A DNA stretch of 9,831 nt from an uncultured Collinsella sp. GTDB taxonomy: Bacteria; Actinomycetota; Coriobacteriia; Coriobacteriales; Coriobacteriaceae. The DNA is taken from positions 1 to 9,831 of the forward strand of contig URBA01000034.1 in the NCBI GenBank assembly GCA_900545905.1. Reading direction: 5' to 3'. The notes below the pieces were generated by a model. That model searched no databases. It was not told where the DNA came from and saw only the letters and a list, made by a program, of their open reading frames with translations. How positions within the stretch are numbered: position 1 is the first letter of the stretch; each line of letters begins with the position of its first letter. A program made the translations under genes and the position numbers. Shown here piece by piece: positions 1 through 5,371 of this stretch.

Positions 1-32
1 CGTCGGCAGCGTCAGATGTGTATAAGAGACAG
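1..32 (+). other. Illumina Nextera (Tn5) adapter, non-genomic
   Basis: These bases match the Nextera read-1 transposase adapter minus its first base. Positions 14-32 are the 19-base Tn5 mosaic end AGATGTGTATAAGAGACAG. This is residual library adapter at a contig end, not chromosome and not a natural transposon. It creates false starts: reading from ATG 16 gives a protein beginning MCIRDR, and the next frame from ATG 18 gives MYKRQ. Both are tell-tale adapter peptides. Genome sequence begins at 33. Confidence 0.97.
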
Positions 33-33
33 G

Positions 34-894
34 GCAAAGAACGCTGGCAAGGTCGCGCTCGTCCTGGAGGGCGGCAGCTTCCGCGGGCAATTTACCGCAG
101 GCGTGCTCGACGTCCTCATGGAGGCTGGCGTCGAGATTCCGGCGGTATATGGCGTATCGGCCGGCGCCCTCAACGGCGTGAACTACAAGTCGCACCAGAT
201 CGGCCGTGCCAACCGCATCAACCTGGCTTTCTGCAATGACAATCGCTTCATGGGCGCCGCATCGTTTGCGTCCACGGGTTCCATCGTCGGCTACGACTTT
301 ATCTTCAACGATGTTCAGGACCGCCTGGATCCCTTTGACAACGAGACGTTCGACGCCAGTCCCATCGAGATGTACGCCGTCGCGACGGACATGCTCTTTG
401 GAACTGCCACGTACCTGCCGGTCAAAAGCGCCGTACTTGACCTCGACGCCGTGCGTGCCTCGACCTCGCTGCCGCTGGTGACGCCGCCAGTCGAGATTGA
501 CGGGCACAAATACGTCGACGGCGGCGTAGCCGATTCGATCCCCATCGAGCACGTGCTGGAGGAGGCGGGCTTCGACCGTGCGGTCGTCATCGTCACGCAG
601 GACCGCTCGTACGAGAAAAAGCCCTACGAGTTTATGCCTGCCGCGCGCGCCCGCTATGCCGACTACCCCTATCTGCTCGAGGGAATCGAGACGCGTCACG
701 ACCGTTACAACATCCAGCGCATGCACCTGTGGAAGTATGAGCGCGAGGGCCGTGCGTTGGTCGTTGCTCCGCAAAAGCCGGTCGAGGTCGGTCATGTCGA
801 GCACGATCCGGCAAAGCTCCTCGACCTGTATATTCAGGGCCGCCAGGAGGCAAAGCGCTTGCTGGGAGATATCGAGGCATTTGTCGAGCGCTAG
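34..894 (+). CDS. patatin-like phospholipase family protein, 5' partial
   Basis: A patatin-fold serine hydrolase (acyl hydrolase or lysophospholipase type), probably acting on membrane lipids; the true substrate is unknown. Residue numbers here count from the adapter-derived ATG at 16, of which six residues are artefact. The glycine-rich oxyanion loop is EGGSFRG (18-24). The nucleophile elbow GVSAG carries Ser48 (codon 157-159). The catalytic aspartate is Asp168 in DGG (codon 517-519). These form the Ser-Asp dyad of the family. The C-terminal part (about 225-280, with EREGRALVVAPQKPVEVGH) resembles the extra domain of the E. coli YjjU-like subgroup. The reading frame is open from base 34 to TAG at 892-894. 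The oxyanion loop lies only about 11 genomic residues from the cut, so probably just a short N-terminus is missing. No start codon or ribosome site can be assigned. No clear terminator follows, only a 10-base palindrome TGTCGCGACA at 895-904. Confidence 0.88.
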   Translation, partial: AKNAGKVALVLEGGSFRGQFTAGVLDVLMEAGVEIPAVYGVSAGALNGVNYKSHQIGRANRINLAFCNDNRFMGAASFASTGSIVGYDFIFNDVQDRLDPFDNETFDASPIEMYAVATDMLFGTATYLPVKSAVLDLDAVRASTSLPLVTPPVEIDGHKYVDGGVADSIPIEHVLEEAGFDRAVVIVTQDRSYEKKPYEFMPAARARYADYPYLLEGIETRHDRYNIQRMHLWKYEREGRALVVAPQKPVEVGHVEHDPAKLLDLYIQGRQEAKRLLGDIEAFVER

Positions 895-957
895 TGTCGC
901 GACATCATGACCCATGGATGACATGTGCAGAAACTCTGGTCGGAGCCAAAATACCTG

Positions 958-985
958 TTGACTCGTACGGCGAGCGGGGTAATAT
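958..985 (+). promoter_or_regulatory. putative sigma-70-type promoter of rplM-rpsI
   Basis: A -35 box TTGACT (958-963, 5/6 to consensus) and a -10 box TAATAT (980-985, 4/6) are separated by 16 bases. The predicted transcript start is near 992, about 60 bases before the rplM start. Placement ahead of a highly expressed ribosomal operon supports it. No start-site data are available. Confidence 0.6.
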
Positions 986-991
986 GGACGG

Positions 992-1023
992 GTTACTTGC
1001 AGAGCCCCGTGAATCTCTGTAAC
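992..1023 (+). promoter_or_regulatory. hairpin in the rplM 5' leader
   Basis: CAGAG (1000-1004) pairs with CTCTG (1015-1019) around a 10-base loop. GTTA (992-995) pairs with TAAC (1020-1023) below it, leaving CTTG (996-999) as a one-sided bulge. It sits at the predicted 5' end of the transcript and upstream of the ribosome site at 1040-1046. L13 is known to autoregulate its own mRNA in some bacteria, so this could be the L13 target. That role is inference from position only. Confidence 0.35.
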
Positions 1024-1051
1024 AACACGTACTGTACATGGAGGAGTCTAA

Positions 1052-1495
1052 GTGATTTCGAAATCGACTCACTACGCCAAGCAGGGCGAGGTCCAGCGCA
1101 ACTGGGTTCTCGTCGACGCCGATGGTGCTGTCCTGGGCCGTCTTGCCACCCAGATCGCAATGATCCTGCGCGGTAAGAACAAGCCCCAGTTCACGCCCAA
1201 CAGCGACTGCGGCGACTTCGTTGTCGTCATCAATGCCGATAAGGTCCAGCTTACCGGTAACAAGGCCGACACGAAGACCTATTATCGCCACAGCGGCTAC
1301 AACGGCGGCCTCAAGGCTGAGAGCTTCCGCCAGGCTATGGAGAAGCACCCGGAGAAGGTCATCGAGCGCGCCGTTCGCGGTATGCTGCCCAAGACCACCC
1401 TCGGTCGTGCCCAGATGACCAAGCTTAAGGTCTACGCTGGTGCCGAGCATCCGCATGCTGCCCAGAACCCCACGAAGATTGAGCTGGAGGCTTAA
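1052..1495 (+). CDS. rplM: 50S ribosomal protein L13
   Basis: An early-assembling protein of the large ribosomal subunit that binds 23S rRNA. The 147-residue product has the usual L13 length, allowing for a few extra N-terminal residues. It carries the core NWVLVDADGAVLGRLATQIA (about 17-36) and the family signature around VRGMLPKTTLGR (near residues 109-120). It starts at GTG 1052, not ATG. The strong ribosome site GGAGGAG (1040-1046) lies 5 bases upstream, and no in-frame ATG is closer. It stops at TAA 1493-1495. It is translationally coupled to rpsI, whose ATG begins two bases after this stop, and its ribosome site lies inside the end of rplM. Codons are strongly biased to C-ending forms, as expected of a highly expressed gene. 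Confidence 0.97.
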   Translation: MISKSTHYAKQGEVQRNWVLVDADGAVLGRLATQIAMILRGKNKPQFTPNSDCGDFVVVINADKVQLTGNKADTKTYYRHSGYNGGLKAESFRQAMEKHPEKVIERAVRGMLPKTTLGRAQMTKLKVYAGAEHPHAAQNPTKIELEA

Positions 1496-1497
1496 AG

Positions 1498-1893
<396 letters not shown>

Positions 1894-1923
1894 GGTTTTA
1901 TCTCCTTTCGAGATACAATGTAC

Positions 1924-1967
1924 AAGCGGGGCCTGCCGATTCCTCGGCGGGTCCCGCTTTTCTTTTT
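1924..1967 (+). terminator. rho-independent terminator after rpsI
   Basis: A 16-base-pair stem has arms 1924-1939 and 1944-1959, with a TTCC loop and two G-U pairs as its only imperfections. It runs into the T-rich tract 1958-1967. A smaller hairpin, TATCTC/GAGATA (1899-1904 and 1910-1915), precedes it just after the rpsI stop. Confidence 0.92.
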
Positions 1968-2016
1968 CGACTAGGGTGGGCGGTTGCATATCGCCTGCTA
2001 GGGAAGGAGCGATCCT

Positions 2017-3354
2017 ATGCCCCAGAACATCTTCGGTACCGACGGCGTCCGTGGCGTCGCCAATGCCGACCTCTCGTGCGACCTCGCGTTTCGCCTGGGC
2101 CGCGCGGCGACCAAGTTTCTTGGTCCGGATATCTGCATCGGCCGCGATACGCGTCTTTCGGGCACCATGCTCGAGAGCGCTCTGACCGCCGGCATCATGG
2201 CCGAGGGCGGCCGTCCGCACTGCTGCGGCGTCATCCCCACGCCTGCCGTGGCGCTGCTCACCGTTCAAAACGAGCTCGATGGCGGCATCGTCATCTCTGC
2301 TTCGCATAATCCGCCGGAGTTTAATGGCATCAAGTTCTTTAGCCGCAAGGGCATGAAGCTTCCCGATGCTGTCGAGGAAGAGATCAGCGCCTGGGTCATG
2401 TCCGAGGAAGCCATGGCTGCCGACACGCTGCCGACCGGTGCCGGCGTGGGCCACATCATCAAGATGAAGGACGCTCGCAAGGCATACGTCGACCACGCCA
2501 TCGATACGCTTGATGGCCTGAGGCTCGACGGCCTGGTCGTTGCCGTCGACTGCGGCCACGGTGCTTCTTGCCAGACCACGCCCGCCGCGCTGCAGCGCCT
2601 GGGTGCCACGGTCCATGCCATCAACACCGATTATTGCGGCACCGACATTAATGTTGAGTGCGGCTCTACGCACCTCGAGCCCCTTCGCGAGCTCGTGCTG
2701 CGCACCCATGCCGATATCGGCCTGGCTCACGACGGCGACGCCGACCGCGTACTGTTCGTGGACAGCGAGGGCAACGAGATCGATGGCGACTACATCCTGG
2801 CCATCTGCGGCTCCGACCTGGCCGCCCGTGGCAAGCTCGCCAACTCCGAGATCGTCTCGACCGTTATGTGCAACCTGGGCTTCTCCATCGCCATGAAGGA
2901 GCAGGGCTTTGAGATGGTGCAGACCGCCGTGGGCGACCGCTACGTTCTTGAGCGCATGCTCGCGGACGGCGCCGTCATCGGCGGCGAACAGTCCGGCCAC
3001 ATCATCTTCCTGGAGCACAACACCACCGGTGACGGCCTGGTGACGGCTCTGCAGCTGCTGGCCGTGCTCAAGCGCACCGGTCGCACCCTCACCGATCTTG
3101 CCGGTATCATGAAGAAGTACCCGCAGGTACTCGTCAACGTGCATTCCGACAACAAGGCTGGTCTGGATGATTGCCAGCCCATCTGGGATGCCGTCGCTGC
3201 TGCCGAGAAGGAGCTTGACGGCCGCGGTCGCATTCTGGTGCGTCCGAGCGGTACCGAGCCGCTGGTCCGCGTTATGGCCGAGGCCGAGACGCACGAGCTG
3301 ACCCAGCGCGTTGTCGACGACATCGTCGAGGTTGTCAAGCGCGAACTTCCCTAA
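2017..3354 (+). CDS. glmM: phosphoglucosamine mutase
   Basis: Interconverts glucosamine-6-phosphate and glucosamine-1-phosphate in the cytoplasm, feeding UDP-GlcNAc and peptidoglycan synthesis. The 445-residue product has the normal family length and all four alpha-D-phosphohexomutase landmarks. The N-terminal FGTDGVRG spans residues 6-13. The phospho-serine loop ISASHNPPEFNG has catalytic Ser96 (codon 2302-2304). The metal loop DGDADR has Asp239, Asp241 and Asp243. The sugar-specificity loop GGEQSG (322-327) is of the glucosamine type, and the phosphate loop RPSGTEP is at 409-415. The start ATG 2017 has GGAAGGAG (2002-2009) 7 bases upstream. The rplM-rpsI-glmM order is common in actinobacteria. 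Here a strong terminator sits between rpsI and glmM, and I found no good promoter in the 49 bases between them, so expression by read-through is possible. Confidence 0.96.
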   Translation: MPQNIFGTDGVRGVANADLSCDLAFRLGRAATKFLGPDICIGRDTRLSGTMLESALTAGIMAEGGRPHCCGVIPTPAVALLTVQNELDGGIVISASHNPPEFNGIKFFSRKGMKLPDAVEEEISAWVMSEEAMAADTLPTGAGVGHIIKMKDARKAYVDHAIDTLDGLRLDGLVVAVDCGHGASCQTTPAALQRLGATVHAINTDYCGTDINVECGSTHLEPLRELVLRTHADIGLAHDGDADRVLFVDSEGNEIDGDYILAICGSDLAARGKLANSEIVSTVMCNLGFSIAMKEQGFEMVQTAVGDRYVLERMLADGAVIGGEQSGHIIFLEHNTTGDGLVTALQLLAVLKRTGRTLTDLAGIMKKYPQVLVNVHSDNKAGLDDCQPIWDAVAAAEKELDGRGRILVRPSGTEPLVRVMAEAETHELTQRVVDDIVEVVKRELP

Positions 3355-3384
3355 TGGTCAAAAACGGGTGCCAAGTGGTAAACT
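3355..3384 (+). promoter_or_regulatory. possible promoter of the PTS IIA gene
   Basis: TGGTCA (3355-3360, 4/6 to a -35) and TAAACT (3379-3384, 4/6 to a -10) are spaced 18 bases apart. An upstream TG at 3376-3377 gives an extended -10. The element starts directly after the glmM stop codon. No terminator separates glmM from the next gene, so co-transcription is equally possible. Confidence 0.35.
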
Positions 3385-3425
3385 GTTAAGGTTATTTTGG
3401 TTAATCGGTATGTCCGAGGGGGAGC

Positions 3426-3923
3426 ATGTTCACTAAAGTCCTAAGGTCTTTTGGTATGCGTGGTCGAGTCCTTACGCTGGATGCTCCCATCTCGGGCGAC
3501 GTCATTCCGCTTTCCGAGGTAAACGACCAGACATTTGCCACCGGTCTCTTGGGCCAAGGCGTGGCGATTCAGCCAACGGGTACGCGCGTGATTGCGCCGG
3601 CCGATGCCAAAGTCGAGGCTATTTTTCCCACGGGACACGCTGTTGCGCTTAACACGGTCGATGGCCTGGACGTGCTTATCCACGTTGGACTCGATACCGT
3701 TCAGCTCGAGGGCAAGCACTTTACCGTGCATGCGCAGGTGGGTGACATCGTCCATAAGGGTGACGTACTCATCGAGTTCGATCGCGAGGCAATCGCTGCC
3801 GAGGGCTACGATGTAACGGTTCCCATCTTGGTGTGCAACTCTGTCGAGTTCTCGAGCATCAAGGGTTCCGTTGGCGAGCATGTCGAGGAGATGGACCAGC
3901 TCATCGTTGCTCGCGAGCGCTAG
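3426..3923 (+). CDS. PTS glucose-type IIA component, stand-alone
   Basis: A cytoplasmic phosphocarrier of the sugar phosphotransferase system that takes phosphate from HPr and passes it to a IIB domain. At 165 residues it is a single IIA(Glc)-type domain. The N-terminus (LDAPISGDVIPLSEV, about 18-32) and LLGQGVAIQPTG (41-52) are typical. The two active-site histidines are present: His71 in TGHAVAL, and the phosphorylated His86 in LIHVGLDT. They correspond to His75 and His90 of E. coli Crr. No IIB, IIC or HPr gene lies nearby, so its partner permease must be encoded elsewhere. Start ATG 3426 gives the expected short amphipathic N-terminus. The purine-rich run AGGGGGAG at 3417-3424 is unusually close to the ATG. 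An internal ATG at codon 11 is less likely. It sits between two amino-sugar genes, glmM and nagB, which suggests a link to amino-sugar or glucose uptake. Confidence 0.9.
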   Translation: MFTKVLRSFGMRGRVLTLDAPISGDVIPLSEVNDQTFATGLLGQGVAIQPTGTRVIAPADAKVEAIFPTGHAVALNTVDGLDVLIHVGLDTVQLEGKHFTVHAQVGDIVHKGDVLIEFDREAIAAEGYDVTVPILVCNSVEFSSIKGSVGEHVEEMDQLIVARER

Positions 3924-3945
3924 CAAGTGCACGTGGCCATTAGCC

Positions 3946-3951
3946 TACAAT
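3946..3951 (+). promoter_or_regulatory. possible -10 box upstream of the nagB leader
   Basis: TACAAT matches the -10 consensus at 5 of 6 bases and lies in a short AT-rich stretch after the PTS IIA stop. No convincing -35 is present at 16-18 bases upstream, so an activator or an unusual promoter would be needed. The implied start near 3958 would put the hairpin at 3964-3997 at the 5' end of the nagB mRNA. Confidence 0.35.
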
Positions 3952-3957
3952 TCAAAC

Positions 3958-4194
3958 ACGTTTACGGAGGGCGCTCTTGAAAGAGGACGCCCTCCGTGGC
4001 AAGATGGGGTTTGTCCGAAGCTAAAAGGCTTCGGGTCACCGTGGACGGGCAGGGGCCTCGACGCGGCTAGACACGAGACACATACATTACGCGACCTCGC
4101 CCTGGTGGCCGCACACGTTGGTTGCGGCCGACGCGGGCCGCGGGCAAGTGCTTGTAAGGGAGCCTTGCCTCTCTTGTACGAGAAAGGACGCGTA
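3958..4194 (+). ncRNA. structured 5' leader of nagB, candidate cis-regulatory RNA of unknown class
   Basis: This 237-base non-coding stretch is rich in inverted repeats. (1) A perfect 10-base-pair stem, 3964-3973 with 3988-3997, encloses a smaller CTCT/AGAG hairpin. (2) CCGAAGC (4015-4021) pairs with GCTTCGG (4028-4034) around a TAAAAG loop. (3) GGCCGCA (4107-4113) pairs with TGCGGCC (4123-4129). (4) AAGGGAG pairs with CTCTCTT (about 4157-4163 and 4170-4176) just before the ribosome site AAAGGA (4183-4188). The last could hide or expose that site. No stem is followed by a T-run, so control at translation is more likely than termination. I do not recognise a known riboswitch, glmS-type ribozyme, 6S, SRP, tmRNA or RNase P core. 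The stems are read by eye and not folded. Confidence 0.45.
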
Positions 4195-4923
4195 ATGAAG
4201 ATCATTAAAGCTAAAGACTACGAGGATATGAGCCGCAAGGCCGCCAATATTATCTCGGCCCAGGTTATCCTCAAGCCCGACTGTGTGCTGGGCCTTGCCA
4301 CCGGCTCCACCCCGATCGGTGCCTACAAGCAGCTCGCTGCTTGGTACAAGAAGGGCGACGTCGACTTTGCCGAGGTCAGCACCTACAACCTGGACGAGTA
4401 TCGCGGCCTTTCGCACGACGATCCCCAGAGCTATCACTACTTCATGCGTGAGAACTTCTTCGATCACATCAACATCGACCTGAACAACACGCATGTGCCT
4501 GACGGTTCCAACCCCGATGCCGCCGCTGCCTGCTCTGAGTACGACAAAATCGTCGCCGCCGCCGGTTACCCGGATCTGCAGCTGCTCGGCATTGGCAACA
4601 ACGGCCACATCGGTTTCAACGAGCCCGATGACCACTTCTCCAAGGGCACGCACTGCGTCGACCTCACCGAGAGCACCATTCAGGCCAACAGCCGCCTGTT
4701 CGACAGCATCGACGACGTTCCCCGTCAGGCCTACACCATGGGTACCCAGACCATCATGTATGCCCGCATGATCCTGGTCGTCGCCAACGGCGAGGCCAAG
4801 GCTCAGGCCGTGCATGACATGTGCTATGGTCCGGTTACGCCCGAGTGCCCGGCTTCGATCCTGCAGCTGCACACCAACTGCGTTGTCGTTGCCGACGAGG
4901 CCGCCCTTTCGCTCTGCGAGTAG
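4195..4923 (+). CDS. nagB: glucosamine-6-phosphate deaminase
   Basis: Converts glucosamine-6-phosphate to fructose-6-phosphate and ammonia, the entry of amino sugars into glycolysis. The 242-residue product has the length usual for Gram-positive NagB. The phosphate loop is ATGSTP (35-40). Asp67 in NLDEY matches the catalytic Asp72 of E. coli. His138 and Glu143 in NNGHIGFNEP match His143 and Glu148. The E. coli Asp141 position is Asn136 here, a change I recall as usual in Gram-positive enzymes. The frame is open upstream to 3871, but ATG 4195 is the real start: AAAGGA (4183-4188) lies 6 bases before it, and MKIIKAKDYEDMSRKAANII is the normal N-terminus. A long structured leader precedes it and a terminator follows. 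It opposes GlmM, encoded two genes upstream, at the same metabolite. Confidence 0.95.
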   Translation: MKIIKAKDYEDMSRKAANIISAQVILKPDCVLGLATGSTPIGAYKQLAAWYKKGDVDFAEVSTYNLDEYRGLSHDDPQSYHYFMRENFFDHINIDLNNTHVPDGSNPDAAAACSEYDKIVAAAGYPDLQLLGIGNNGHIGFNEPDDHFSKGTHCVDLTESTIQANSRLFDSIDDVPRQAYTMGTQTIMYARMILVVANGEAKAQAVHDMCYGPVTPECPASILQLHTNCVVVADEAALSLCE

Positions 4924-4955
4924 CGCGAATCCTGCACCTCGACATAGCCTTGCCT

Positions 4956-4983
4956 AAGGCCTCCGCTTTGCGGGGGCCTTTTT
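4956..4983 (+). terminator. rho-independent terminator after nagB
   Basis: An 11-base-pair stem has arms 4956-4966 and 4970-4980, one G-U pair and a TTT loop. It ends in a run of five T (4979-4983), 32 bases after the nagB stop. Confidence 0.92.
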
Positions 4984-5178
4984 GCTATCCCTTTTCGCCC
5001 ACTTGACCAAAATCTTGCCGCAAGCTTGACGAATGCCGGATGCCCAACAGTTTGATTCATTCCATACCAGATTCTATGCAAAAATGCCACTAAAAGGTCG
5101 TAGACGGTAGCGGGTGCTAGGCGAGTTGAATGACATAGCTGAACCTTGTTCATCTGCGTTACACTGCCGTTTAGATGG

Positions 5179-5194
5179 GACAAGCTGACAAGCT
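5179..5194 (+). repeat. tandem direct repeat GACAAGCT x2
   Basis: Two perfect, adjacent copies of GACAAGCT occupy 5179-5186 and 5187-5194. A third CAAGCT, followed by TGAC, lies at 5021-5030. Direct repeats are typical binding sites of SARP-type regulators, but those usually have about 11-base spacing, not the 8 seen here. Any operator role is inference. Confidence 0.5.
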
Positions 5195-5212
5195 CATTTA
5201 CCTGCTTAAAGA

Positions 5213-5257
5213 CCGATTAGTCGGGGGATTAATAACAATCGGCCCTCGCTGTACAAA
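5213..5257 (+). promoter_or_regulatory. possible promoter and overlapping inverted repeat upstream of the BTAD regulator
   Basis: TTAATA (5229-5234) and TACAAA (5252-5257) each match 4 of 6 consensus bases at a 17-base spacing. The inverted repeat CCGATT (5213-5218)/AATCGG (5237-5242) straddles this -35. The first arm is also part of a compact palindrome CCGA-TTAG-TCGG (5213-5224). Such overlap would fit an operator. It would imply a leader of about 108 bases. The match is weak and could be chance. Confidence 0.3.
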
Positions 5258-5371
5258 AACTTGCCGCTTGCGTACCAAAAGACAACCTAGAACACAAGGT
5301 CGCTCTATTCATAGCGCGGCTTGTATGGTCTTGCGGCTACAGTGTCCATACGGTCGAGTTGAGGAGCGGGC

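Larger units (their letters stand above)
4984..5371. other. 388-base intergenic region with short repeats
   Basis: There is no credible gene here; the short open frames at 4824-5183 (-) and 5175-5378 (+) resemble nothing and lack ribosome sites. The stretch is visibly richer in A and T than its flanks. It contains a 13-base near-repeat (5009-5021 and 5255-5267, one mismatch), a tandem 8-base repeat GACAAGCT (5179-5194), and an inverted repeat CCGATT/AATCGG (5213-5218 and 5237-5242). These suit a control region for the large regulator downstream. Confidence 0.6.

Noticed and set aside
14..32. Tn5 mosaic end as evidence of a natural Tn5/IS50 insertion
   Set aside because: The sequence extends into the Illumina-specific read-1 adapter and sits exactly at the contig edge, so it is library-derived.
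16..33. ATG at 16 as the true start of the patatin-like gene
   Set aside because: The codon lies inside the Nextera adapter, so the first six residues are artefact.
3964..3997. The 10-base-pair stem as a terminator of the PTS IIA gene
   Set aside because: It is GC-rich and perfect, but it is followed by GGCAAGATGGGG with no T-run, so it does not fit a rho-independent terminator.
3871..4194. N-terminal extension of nagB in an open frame
   Set aside because: The extension overlaps the PTS IIA gene and the hairpin leader. The ribosome site and family N-terminus both place the start at 4195.
3958..4194. glmS ribozyme, T-box, 6S, SRP RNA, tmRNA or RNase P RNA in the nagB leader
   Set aside because: None of the conserved cores of these RNAs that I know could be found, so the region is left as unknown class.
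4087..4872. A 261-codon minus-strand frame opposite nagB, and a 183-codon one opposite rplM (905-1456)
   Set aside because: Both are antisense shadows of well-recognised genes, with Val/Gly/Ala-rich low-information translations.
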